Assembly: GCA_032249175.1 (NCBI GenBank)
Contig: JAVVGK010000076.1
Location: 1 to 7,472 of the forward strand
Origin: DSFT01 sp032249175
Lineage (GTDB): Bacteria; Hydrothermota; Hydrothermia; LBFQ01; DSFT01
Direction: 5' to 3'
DNA: 7,472 nucleotides
The translations under genes were made by a program, and so were the position numbers. A model generated the notes under the pieces. The model worked only from the letters and a program-made list of their open reading frames with translations, made no database searches and was not told where the DNA came from. Within the stretch, counting starts at the first letter, position 1. Every line of letters begins with the position of its first letter. Of this stretch, positions 1 to 6,553 are shown in pieces.

Positions 1-18
1 TTGGCTATCTTAAGCCAA
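1..18. repeat. Inverted repeat at the end of coaD
   Basis: Bases 1-6 (TTGGCT) and 13-18 (AGCCAA) are exact reverse complements around a 6-base loop, and the coaD TAG lies within. The stem is GC-rich for this window. It could be the start of a hairpin terminator for the coaD block, but the bases beyond position 1, where a T-run would be, are outside the window. Confidence 0.25.
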
Positions 19-487
19 ACTTCTTCAATAATTCAATTTTAACAATTTTTGGAACAAAATTATCTATATTTCCACCAAGCATAGCAACTTCCTTAACGAG
101 GCTTGATGATAAGAAAAAGTACTCCTCAGAAGGCATTAAAAAAATTGTTTCAATATCATTAAATAATTTTCTATTCATCCAAGCTATTTGAAATTCATAA
201 TCAAAATCAGATACCGCTCTTATCCCTCTTATAATTACATTTACATTTAATTTCTTACATAAATCAACAAGAAGACCATCAAATGTTAAAACTTCTATAT
301 TTTCCATATCTTTTAAACTTTCTTTAACCAAAAACAATCTTTCTTCTAATGTAAATAATGGATTTTTATGTCTTGGTTGAGCTATTGCGATAATTACTTT
401 ATCAAAAAGTTTTTTAGCTCTTTTTACAATATCAATATGAGCATTTGTAATAGGATCAAATGTCCCTGGATAGATAGCTCTTTTCAT
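5..487 (-). CDS. coaD: Phosphopantetheine adenylyltransferase (CoaD)
   Basis: This enzyme transfers AMP from ATP to 4'-phosphopantetheine, making dephospho-CoA in the fourth step of coenzyme A synthesis in the cytoplasm. The 160-residue length is normal for bacterial CoaD. The N-terminal nucleotidyltransferase signature YPGTFDPITNAH lies at residues 6-17, with the catalytic-type His17. Lys41, the RGIRAVSDFDYE segment (88-99) and the SSSLVKEVA segment (127-135) match the family's substrate and ATP sites. The usual Gly of the T/HxGH motif is Ala16 here, which is unusual. The ATG start overlaps the TGA of the upstream ACT-protein gene as ATGA. A GGAGA ribosome-binding sequence lies 10 bases upstream (498-502), inside that gene, so translation is probably coupled. 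The gene ends in TAG within a small inverted repeat at the window edge. Family assignment is certain. Confidence 0.97.
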   Translation of the reverse strand: MKRAIYPGTFDPITNAHIDIVKRAKKLFDKVIIAIAQPRHKNPLFTLEERLFLVKESLKDMENIEVLTFDGLLVDLCKKLNVNVIIRGIRAVSDFDYEFQIAWMNRKLFNDIETIFLMPSEEYFFLSSSLVKEVAMLGGNIDNFVPKIVKIELLKKFGLR

Positions 488-2142
488 ATCAAATTTTTCT
501 CCATTATATCAAAAATCTCTGACAATTCAAAATTTCTATGAAACCTTAAAATAACAATTCCAACATTATAAATTTCAAAAACACTAAAACTATGAACCTT
601 ACCATTAAACAAACTTAAAATTTTTTCAATATCTATTTCTTCTCTTTCCTTTGCTATTCCGACAATATAAAATTTTTCAGAAGATAAAACCTCATAAATT
701 GGTTTTTCAGTTGATAGAAATCTTGTAAGTAAGGTATAGGAAAACTTAATCTCCTCCGCTATTTCATTAGCAGATAAGTTTAGCCTCAAAATATCATCAT
801 ATTGATAAAATAATCGCTTTACAATTCTTTCAGAAACCTTATTTCCTAAAATTTCCATAACATCATATAATTTCTGAACATTTAAATTTCGCATACCTTC
901 ATCAAAATCTCTAATTTTAGGAACAATTTTAGAAATTGATGCTTTCAAAGAATTATAAACATCAATCTCATTTTCAAAATTTTCAAGTAAGGCAGATAAT
1001 TTTATATGAATGACTTGAACATTTCCTCTTAACTTATTCTCAAAAGACAAAATTGAAAATTTATTTTTCTTTAATGTTTCAATTAAAGTATTTTCATTAC
1101 ATCGCTCGTTAGAATGTAAAATTAGAAATAATCTTAAATCAATCCTATTTGTATCAATATCTTCTGGTAAAATTAACATTTGAGAAACATTTGTTCTTTC
1201 AACCTCCGATATTAAATAAGGAATTAGAATTCTTCCATATAATTCCATACCTGCCCTAATTTTAAAGAATTTTAATCGTTTTTCTTTTGGCTTTGAAAAT
1301 TCTTCCTTTAAGTAATTTAAAATAATAGGATGTCTATCTTCTGATATGAAGTTTTCATTTTCATCTGTAATTTCAAGTCTTATAACAATTACACCCTCAT
1401 CCGTTATAAACTCCTTATCAAACTTTCTATGATAATTTCCAACAACTTCTTTGAGGGCATCAAGAACATCATCCAACGATACATTTTCATAATACCCAAC
1501 AATTGTTAAACCTGTTAGTTTTTCTTTTTTTGTTATGAAATTGTGAATATCAATTTGAACATTTTTCGTTTTTAAAAATTCCTTTTGTAATTTATAAGAC
1601 TTATAAACAATATAAGCCAAATCTTCAATTTTCCTTTCAGATAAGTACTGCTCTGAACGAGAAAGAACAAATTTAATTAACTCACCATTTTCACTAATAA
1701 TCTCTTTATATTCTTCTTCCGTAGCTAACTCTTTTAATTTATCCATTATTTCATTATAAATTTTAATTTTCTTTGTTCCTATATTCAAAAGCTTTGTCAA
1801 AGACAAACCACCTTTTATAGCAGTTTTTAAAAGATTTAAAAATTTATTTCTATTTTGCTCAAGTCTTATAATTTCATTTTCATTTAAGTTTTTTATTTTA
1901 AGAACAATAATTGCCTCATCATTTTCCGTAGCAAACGCATAAGCAAAATGAATATTAAAACCTTCATCATGAAATATACCAAGAACTGCATCCATAATCC
2001 CAGCCCAATCTTTGGCAATTATGTATATTGTAAATACTTTCTTATTATAATCAATTTCAACTTTCGGCTCATTAGTCTTCCTAAAATCTTCTAATAAACT
2101 TATAACTTTATTTTCATCTTCAAGTGAAAGCTTTTCCAACAT
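484..2142 (-). CDS. Multi-ACT-domain protein of unknown function
   Basis: A 552-residue soluble protein with no signal peptide or membrane segment. Four stretches read like ACT or ACT-like modules (beta-alpha-beta-beta-alpha-beta small-molecule sensors): residues 36-84, with the best match (AKDWAGIMDAVLGIFHDEGFNI); 208-258; 334-384; and 488-536. Helical linkers rich in Lys and Glu separate them. The first module resembles ACT domains of GlnD and of the N-terminal part of large NAD-dependent glutamate dehydrogenases, but no catalytic domain of either is present. A stand-alone amino-acid sensor or regulatory subunit is a reasonable inference; the ligand is unknown. It heads a two-gene block with coaD, overlapping it by 4 bases. 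The ATG start has no Shine-Dalgarno sequence. The 24-base gap upstream is AT-only apart from one C and carries the CTTTAAAATTT motif. The first module is fairly secure, the later three are weaker. Confidence 0.75.
   Translation of the reverse strand: MLEKLSLEDENKVISLLEDFRKTNEPKVEIDYNKKVFTIYIIAKDWAGIMDAVLGIFHDEGFNIHFAYAFATENDEAIIVLKIKNLNENEIIRLEQNRNKFLNLLKTAIKGGLSLTKLLNIGTKKIKIYNEIMDKLKELATEEEYKEIISENGELIKFVLSRSEQYLSERKIEDLAYIVYKSYKLQKEFLKTKNVQIDIHNFITKKEKLTGLTIVGYYENVSLDDVLDALKEVVGNYHRKFDKEFITDEGVIVIRLEITDENENFISEDRHPIILNYLKEEFSKPKEKRLKFFKIRAGMELYGRILIPYLISEVERTNVSQMLILPEDIDTNRIDLRLFLILHSNERCNENTLIETLKKNKFSILSFENKLRGNVQVIHIKLSALLENFENEIDVYNSLKASISKIVPKIRDFDEGMRNLNVQKLYDVMEILGNKVSERIVKRLFYQYDDILRLNLSANEIAEEIKFSYTLLTRFLSTEKPIYEVLSSEKFYIVGIAKEREEIDIEKILSLFNGKVHSFSVFEIYNVGIVILRFHRNFELSEIFDIMEKNLI
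498..502 (-). promoter_or_regulatory. Ribosome-binding site of coaD
   Basis: GGAGA on the minus strand, 10 bases before the coaD ATG and inside the 3' end of the ACT-protein gene. With the ATGA overlap it supports coupled translation. Confidence 0.6.
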
Positions 2143-2154
2143 AATTAATTTTTA

Positions 2155-2165
2155 AAATTTTAAAG
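2155..2165 (-). promoter_or_regulatory. Block 4 copy of the CTTTAAAATTT motif (putative leaderless -10)
   Basis: CTTTAAAATTT on the minus strand, in the 24-base gap before the ACT-protein gene. This TAAAAT ends 14 bases before the ATG at 2142, farther than in the other copies. A second box, TAAAAA (2149-2154), follows and ends 6 bases before the ATG, restoring the spacing. No Shine-Dalgarno sequence is present. Confidence 0.4.
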
Positions 2166-2166
2166 T

Positions 2167-2814
2167 TCAATGAGTAAAGAAGACACCAAGTTGAGAAGCT
2201 CCATAAGCCATAAAAGAAAATTTATATCCAGGGTATGGTTTGAATTTTTCAAGAACTTTATAATTTACTAAAAAAATTCTTATTTCATATCTACTATTTG
2301 GTGTGTCAATGTAATAAAATGGAATTAATATGCTATCAGTTTCTTTTGGTAAAAAATCAGTTTGATAAACAAGTGTTGGATTTTTGTTTTTATTTTCAAA
2401 GAAAACAACAAAATAAAAATCATGATTTTTTATATAATTACTATCAACTTTCCATTTAACAATTAAGTTTTCATTTAAGTTAATGTACTGCGATTCAGGT
2501 CTTATGATTATAAAAGTATCAGGTATTTCAATTGTTGTAAATGAAATTTCTTCATAAATATCCCTATAATAAACTTTTAATGTGTAATTGGTATTAGGAG
2601 TATATTGATAGTTTGCGGTATAAAATGGATGATAATAGCTTAAATTCTTTTCATTTAAGTAAATTTGAGCATCAGAAATAACTTGTGAATTTTTTGTGTC
2701 ATAAAATGCTATAAAAACCAAATCATTAGCAAAAATTCCATATAAACTATAATCAAAACTGCTTGTTCCCTTCTTACATCCAAAAATTATTAAAATAAAA
2801 AATAACTTTCTCAT
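2167..2814 (-). CDS. Predicted lipoprotein, paralogue of its upstream neighbour
   Basis: A 215-residue protein of no family I recognise. It begins with a very short lipoprotein signal (MRK followed by a hydrophobic run) and lipobox IFGC with Cys13, then KK. The rest is mostly beta-type sequence, suggesting an N-terminal beta-sandwich (about 25-105) and a C-terminal Ig- or FnIII-like domain (about 106-215, with IVKW at 118-121). Landmarks align in order with the gene upstream: SDAQIYLN against VQDAIVKLN, NYTLKV against NYKVEI, IVKW against NVRW, FKPYP against FVPYP, and YGASQL against GRGSNL. A divergent tandem duplication is therefore likely. The ATG overlaps the neighbour's TGA as ATGA, with no convincing Shine-Dalgarno sequence. 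It is the last gene of the barrel-lipoprotein block. The membrane and side it sits on are not determined. Confidence 0.8.
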   Translation of the reverse strand: MRKLFFILIIFGCKKGTSSFDYSLYGIFANDLVFIAFYDTKNSQVISDAQIYLNEKNLSYYHPFYTANYQYTPNTNYTLKVYYRDIYEEISFTTIEIPDTFIIIRPESQYINLNENLIVKWKVDSNYIKNHDFYFVVFFENKNKNPTLVYQTDFLPKETDSILIPFYYIDTPNSRYEIRIFLVNYKVLEKFKPYPGYKFSFMAYGASQLGVFFTH

Positions 2815-3464
2815 CTTATTTTAATAATTAAATTTGAGCCTCTTCCTACAAAAATTAAAGAGTTTGGAAAATTAGGATAAGGAACAAAACCATTTATTTC
2901 ACAAAAATTTCCACTTATCAAAAGTAAATCATAATCTGTAATTTCTAAATTTGAAGTGCTTAATTGATAAGTTGTATCTGATATTGGAATATAACCGCTT
3001 GAAGAATTAAACTCTACACTACCCTTTTTCTTTAATAAAATCATATTTTTACCATTTGGCACTCCAAAGTATTTCCACCTTACATTTATTATATCACCCT
3101 TAATAACACTATCTTTATCAACAAAAACCCTAACACTATCAAGCTCTCCCGATTGACAATCAACATTTACATTATAACTACTAAAACTTATTTCAACTTT
3201 ATAATTTTGATTTTTCTTATAAATAGCAATTGTTGAATAACCAAGAGCAGAGCTATTATATGTTATTTGATTACCATTTAATTTAACAATAGCATCTTGA
3301 ACATAAATATCATCTTTTAGGTTTTTTATTCTAATTAAAACACCTGCCAAGGTATCAGGAAGACCAGATAGTGTCATTATAGTTCCAACAATAGCATAAT
3401 TTTGTGATGGACTTTCATTTTTTGAGCAAGATATTAAAATTAAAACAAATATGAAAATTATCAT
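2811..3464 (-). CDS. Predicted lipoprotein, paralogue of its downstream neighbour
   Basis: A 217-residue protein of unrecognised family. The signal peptide is 12 residues of almost pure hydrophobic sequence ending in lipobox LISC (Cys13), followed by SK. It has no positive charge before the hydrophobic run. An in-frame TAG two codons upstream rules out a longer start. The mature part looks like two beta domains: about 22-110, with a DAIVKLNG segment typical of carboxypeptidase-regulatory-like or transthyretin-like folds, and about 111-217, with INVRW at 126-130 typical of Ig/FnIII-like folds. Both fold guesses are inferences. Besides the lipidated Cys there are Cys103 and Cys188, which could form a disulfide. 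It shares ordered landmarks with the downstream lipoprotein. The start forms ATGA with the stop of the barrel gene, and the stop forms ATGA with the next start, so the three genes are coupled. Confidence 0.8.
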   Translation of the reverse strand: MIIFIFVLILISCSKNESPSQNYAIVGTIMTLSGLPDTLAGVLIRIKNLKDDIYVQDAIVKLNGNQITYNSSALGYSTIAIYKKNQNYKVEISFSSYNVNVDCQSGELDSVRVFVDKDSVIKGDIINVRWKYFGVPNGKNMILLKKKGSVEFNSSSGYIPISDTTYQLSTSNLEITDYDLLLISGNFCEINGFVPYPNFPNSLIFVGRGSNLIIKIR

Positions 3465-4033
3465 TTTCTAAAACCTAAACCAAAGTTGAAAATTAAGGTA
3501 TTATAGTCCGGTCTTAAATATAACGAGAATGCTGATTGGAAGAAACTCTTGCTATAAACTATGGATAAAGAATTTAAAGAAGTGATAAAGCTAAAATTTT
3601 TATAATCATAAATAAATTTTAGAATTCCATAAAGGTACTTTTGATTATAAGGTCTAAAAGGTCTTATATTTAAATCAATATCGTAAATCAACTCCGGTTT
3701 TATTGAAAAATTATTAAATAGCTTGTTCTTTATACCAAAATTTATTCTCAAATAATTTAAAGTATCAGTAAAATTCTCAAAATTTTGAAATTGATTTTGA
3801 CTTGTAAAATTAACATTTAACGAAACATTATCAAAAATTTTCTTCTCAAACCCAAAGTTAAATAAAAATTCTAAAAATTCTTTACTTCCTGATGGAGTTT
3901 GGGCTTTCCCCACGCTTCTTCCATAAAATCCATTTAAGAATAAACTATTTGACAAATTTGCTCTTTCAATTGTTGAATTATAACCCATACATCCAAAAAG
4001 AAAAATTAAAAATAAAAATTTTTTCAATTTCAA
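3461..4033 (-). CDS. Predicted outer-membrane beta-barrel-like lipoprotein
   Basis: A 190-residue protein with a Lys-rich n-region, a hydrophobic run and lipobox LFGC (Cys15). The rest consists of amphipathic beta-strands with alternating hydrophobic residues and polar turns, possibly eight strands, ending in an FNFGLGFRK strand as in many outer-membrane proteins. A hairpin unit is repeated at residues 59-75 and 98-114 (NFG-x3-K-[IL]-F-[DN]-N-x-S), consistent with an up-and-down barrel. No family was recognised. A lipid anchor on a small barrel would place it in the outer membrane; this is inferred. The longest frame starts at TTG 4033. A second TTG at 4027 (giving MKKFLFLIFLFGC) sits 7 bases after the TAAAAT of the upstream motif, like the start at 7437, and may be the true start. 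It heads a three-gene block with the two lipoproteins downstream. Confidence 0.75.
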   Translation of the reverse strand: MKLKKFLFLIFLFGCMGYNSTIERANLSNSLFLNGFYGRSVGKAQTPSGSKEFLEFLFNFGFEKKIFDNVSLNVNFTSQNQFQNFENFTDTLNYLRINFGIKNKLFNNFSIKPELIYDIDLNIRPFRPYNQKYLYGILKFIYDYKNFSFITSLNSLSIVYSKSFFQSAFSLYLRPDYNTLIFNFGLGFRK

Positions 4034-4043
4034 AATTTTAAAG
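4033..4043 (-). promoter_or_regulatory. Block 3 copy of the CTTTAAAATTT motif (putative leaderless -10)
   Basis: CTTTAAAATTT on the minus strand, filling most of the 13-base gap between the E1 alpha gene and the barrel gene. Its last base is the first T of the TTG at 4033. Its TAAAAT ends 7 bases before the second TTG at 4027, the same distance as in block 1, which favours 4027 as the true start if the motif sets the start. Confidence 0.4.
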
Positions 4044-4046
4044 CTC

Positions 4047-5006
4047 TCAATAAAAAACCTTTAATTCTTCTATTTTTAAAATTTCTTGTCTTTCTGCTTT
4101 ATTTAAGGCATCTTCAATTTCTTCATTTATTTGATTTTTATAATTTTCAATAATTTTGTCATTTAAAATTTTCTTTTCTCTTAAATAATTTTCAAACTTT
4201 TTTAATGGATCAAACTGCTCATTCCAAGTTTTAACTACCTCAGGATTTAAATATCTAGAATAATCCTCATCCGTCGTATGAGGAGTTAGTCTATAAACAA
4301 CTGCCTCTACAAAGGCTGGTTTATTTTTTGATTTAATATCTTTAATTGTTTTATAAACTTCAATAATGTTAGTTCCATCAATTCTATAACTATCAATAAT
4401 GCTTGAAAATTTTTGAGCTAAATTTTCATTTAATGTTTGAAAGCCAATACCTTCTTTTTTCAGAGGTAAATCCTTTCTTGAAGGAACACTTATAGCAAGA
4501 CCATTATTTTCACATACAAAAATAACATTAACATTATAAATTGTTGCCAAATTCAAAGCTTCATAAAACTCTCCTTCACTTGTTCCACCATCTCCAAAAT
4601 TTGTCAAAACCCAATAGTTTTTACCACTTAACTTACCAGCCATGGCAAGTCCAACAGCCTGAGGACATTGACTTGAAATTGTAATATAGAAATTCGTCAT
4701 ATTTAAACTTTCTGGAATTTTCTCACCAAGTGGATTCCCTTTCCAATACAAAAACGCATTATATAAAGGAAAACCAAATGTTATAGCAAGAGCTGTTCCT
4801 CTATAATAAGGCATTATCCAATCATCCTTACTAAGAGCCAAGGCACAACCCACTTGAACAGCTTCATGACCTCTAAATGATGGATAAGTTCCAAGTCTCC
4901 CCTGTCTTCTTAAAATAAAACATTTCTCATCAAACATTCTAACTCTTAAAAGATGATAATAAAAATTTAATAATTCCTCTTTACTGAATTCTAATCCTCC
5001 TTCCAT
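4047..5006 (-). CDS. Divergent 2-oxoacid dehydrogenase E1 alpha subunit
   Basis: A homologue of the thiamine-diphosphate-binding alpha subunit of pyruvate or branched-chain 2-oxoacid dehydrogenase E1, which with E1 beta decarboxylates the oxoacid and reductively acylates lipoyl-E2. The 319 residues are close to the usual 320-370. Visible landmarks are FRGHEAVQVG (44-53), YYRG (67-70), the ThDP/Mg motif from GDGGTSEGEF (138-147) to NNGLAIS (167-173), and the loop TPHTTDEDYSRY (241-252), which resembles branched-chain enzymes such as BkdAA. Oddities compared with remembered homologues: YRD is YRG; the RQMPxH stretch is replaced by EKIPES; the conserved SSPxxTQ loop is shortened by four residues to SSQ (111-113); and about ten extra residues follow AISVP. 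No E1 beta, E2 or E3 gene is in the window. It starts within the upstream lipoprotein gene (26-base overlap). Family is secure; substrate and activity are not. Confidence 0.9.
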   Translation of the reverse strand: MEGGLEFSKEELLNFYYHLLRVRMFDEKCFILRRQGRLGTYPSFRGHEAVQVGCALALSKDDWIMPYYRGTALAITFGFPLYNAFLYWKGNPLGEKIPESLNMTNFYITISSQCPQAVGLAMAGKLSGKNYWVLTNFGDGGTSEGEFYEALNLATIYNVNVIFVCENNGLAISVPSRKDLPLKKEGIGFQTLNENLAQKFSSIIDSYRIDGTNIIEVYKTIKDIKSKNKPAFVEAVVYRLTPHTTDEDYSRYLNPEVVKTWNEQFDPLKKFENYLREKKILNDKIIENYKNQINEEIEDALNKAERQEILKIEELKVFY

Positions 5007-5805
5007 AAGATTTTAATATAACTTCAATAGGAAAAGGACCAATTGTAGCTTTGGCATAGGTTGAGTCAAACCTATAAATTTTAAGAATTCCAAGAAAAGC
5101 TTTTAAGTAAGTTGTATCAATACTTGTAATATAAGCAGTATCATTTTTTATAGTAGTATCTGAACAAATAATTGATTGTGGTTTTGTTTGATAGCGATAT
5201 TTAACTTTAAAGAAATTATGAGAAAGAATTTTAAATGTACTATCATTCCCTGCTTCAATTACAATTTTTCTTGTACTATCAACCTTAAAGCTATCAACAT
5301 ATATTCTTAAAGAACAAGGACTAATTTGTTGATTTGTAAAGAAAATTGTATCATATATAGCCTTTGATTGACTTTCAATAGGTGTCCAACTATCATTTAG
5401 TACAAGAGGAGCTTTGAAAATTTTATTTGAGATTTTAATTTGAGTATTGTTTAAAAATTGAAAGTTCATAGTATCAATTACAAAAGGATTATAAACATAA
5501 AAAGTATCATAAATTTTATTGTATGTAGAAAGTGAAGAATCATAGAATTCAACATTCAAATCCCCAAAAGTGTCCTTTATAATTCTTAAAAATGTATCCT
5601 GATAAACAGTAGTAGAATCAAGAGCATTAGTAATTTTAAACTTGGTCGTATCAAGAGCATAGTACTTATGACTTTTTCCAATACCAAACCCCCAATAAAG
5701 AAGAATATCGTATTTTGAAAATTGAGGATTTTGGGGAGATGAATTATCTGACTTTTTAGAACATCCAAAGATAAGTAAAATCAAACTTAAAAGAAAGTAA
5801 AGCAT
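4981..5805 (-). CDS. Predicted lipoprotein of unknown function
   Basis: A 274-residue protein of no recognised family. The signal region is a hydrophobic run ending in lipobox IFGC (Cys15), followed by SKK and a Ser/Asn/Pro-rich tether. As in one other lipoprotein here, the n-region has no Lys or Arg. An in-frame TAA four codons upstream excludes an extension from an earlier start. The mature part is beta-rich, with many DT/DTT/DST turns and the segment LVLNDSWTPI (135-143). Cys164 and Cys214 could pair. It starts the second block: CTTTAAAATTT lies four bases before the ATG and there is no Shine-Dalgarno sequence. Its last eight codons overlap the start of the E1 alpha gene, and a purine-rich ribosome-binding-like sequence lies in that overlap. 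Nothing in the sequence links it functionally to the dehydrogenase. Confidence 0.8.
   Translation of the reverse strand: MLYFLLSLILLIFGCSKKSDNSSPQNPQFSKYDILLYWGFGIGKSHKYYALDTTKFKITNALDSTTVYQDTFLRIIKDTFGDLNVEFYDSSLSTYNKIYDTFYVYNPFVIDTMNFQFLNNTQIKISNKIFKAPLVLNDSWTPIESQSKAIYDTIFFTNQQISPCSLRIYVDSFKVDSTRKIVIEAGNDSTFKILSHNFFKVKYRYQTKPQSIICSDTTIKNDTAYITSIDTTYLKAFLGILKIYRFDSTYAKATIGPFPIEVILKSYGRRIRIQ
4996..5004 (-). promoter_or_regulatory. Strong Shine-Dalgarno-like sequence inside the E1 alpha start
   Basis: GGAAGGAGG on the minus strand begins at the G of the E1 alpha ATG, so it lies after the start codon rather than before it. It also forms codons near the end of the upstream lipoprotein gene. 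No ATG, GTG or TTG lies 4-12 bases further downstream in any frame. It may hold ribosomes near the lipoprotein stop for re-initiation at the nearby ATG, or be a chance result of the Glu-Gly-Gly codons. Confidence 0.35.
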
Positions 5806-5809
5806 ACTG

Positions 5810-5820
5810 AAATTTTAAAG
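5810..5820 (-). promoter_or_regulatory. Block 2 copy of the CTTTAAAATTT motif (putative leaderless -10)
   Basis: CTTTAAAATTT on the minus strand, in the 21-base gap between the ZIP gene and the 5805 lipoprotein gene. TAAAAT ends 6 bases before the ATG. It is preceded by AAAGCTAC, differing from the block 1 context by a single inserted base, so about 18 bases are shared between the two sites. No Shine-Dalgarno sequence lies in the gap. Confidence 0.45.
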
Positions 5821-5826
5821 GTAGCT

Positions 5827-6552
5827 TTAAATCATTTTATAAAATATAATCATAAATATAATTCCAATCATTATACCAATTGATAAACTTTGTCTTGAAA
5901 TTGAATTTAAAGAACTTGGAATTATATCCCAAAGAACTAAATAAATCATAGCGCCCGCTGCAAAGCCAAAACCAAATGGTAAAAATGGTTTAAAAATCTC
6001 TACTAAAATATAAGAAGGAACAGCCATTATTGGTTGAGGAAAACTTGAAAATATACTCCAAAATAAACAAGATAATGGACTTGCACCTTGTGATATTAAG
6101 TAAAGTGATATAGCAAGTCCTTCTGGTATATTATGAACTGCAATAGCAATAGATGTTAAAATTCCAAGATTTTCCTTTCCACCAAATGAAACTCCAATTG
6201 CAACACCCTCTGCGAAACTATGAGCAGTCATTATAAACAAAAATACAATAGCTCTTCTTGCTGATAAACCTCTTATATTACCTAAAACCAATTCCTTATT
6301 ATTTAAATAATTATTGGTAGTGATAACCAACAAAATTCCGAAAATTATACCAAGAACTAAAAGAAATATATTTAAATTAAGAGCAGAAAATAAAAGATTA
6401 AAACTTGCTCCAATCATCAAACCGCCAGATAAAGCTTCAAAAAATCCCAAAACTTTCTTATTTATATCCTTAATAAAGAAAAATGGCAATGAGCCAATAC
6501 CTGTTGCCAAATCCGTAAAAAGAGCATATAAGAAAACAATAAAAACTTCCAT
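5827..6552 (-). CDS. ZIP family metal (probably zinc) transporter
   Basis: An inner-membrane transporter of the ZIP family, which moves Zn2+ or related divalent metals into the cytoplasm. From this ATG the protein is 241 residues with about eight hydrophobic segments. The two metal-site helices are clear: HSFAEG at residues 111-116 and HNIPEG at 140-145, in the middle of the protein as expected for TM4 and TM5. The N-terminal LATGIGSLPFFF and the stretch around SSFPQPIMAVP resemble the ZIP subgroup that includes the plant At3g08650-type proteins (from memory). An upstream in-frame TTG at 6561 would add three residues, but it directly abuts the AAGGA ribosome-binding sequence at 6562-6566. The ATG lies 9 bases from that sequence and 1 base after the stop of the preceding lipoprotein gene, so the ATG is preferred. 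Metal specificity cannot be read from the sequence. Confidence 0.93.
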   Translation of the reverse strand: MEVFIVFLYALFTDLATGIGSLPFFFIKDINKKVLGFFEALSGGLMIGASFNLLFSALNLNIFLLVLGIIFGILLVITTNNYLNNKELVLGNIRGLSARRAIVFLFIMTAHSFAEGVAIGVSFGGKENLGILTSIAIAVHNIPEGLAISLYLISQGASPLSCLFWSIFSSFPQPIMAVPSYILVEIFKPFLPFGFGFAAGAMIYLVLWDIIPSSLNSISRQSLSIGIMIGIIFMIIFYKMI

Positions 6553-6553
6553 T

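Noticed and set aside
1868..2660. TTTCATTTAAGT repeated near 1876, 2468 and 2650
   Set aside because: Each copy lies in coding sequence and encodes LNE-type residues with the same preferred codons; copies are short and in unrelated positions.
4047..4110. C-terminal truncation of the E1 alpha protein
   Set aside because: It ends soon after the region matching the C-terminus of BkdAA-type proteins (about 330 residues), so 319 residues is within the family range.
5586..5768. 60-codon open frame on the minus strand
   Set aside because: It lies wholly inside the lipoprotein gene 4981-5805 in another frame, has no ribosome-binding site and reads as a low-complexity hydrophobic by-product of AT-rich DNA.
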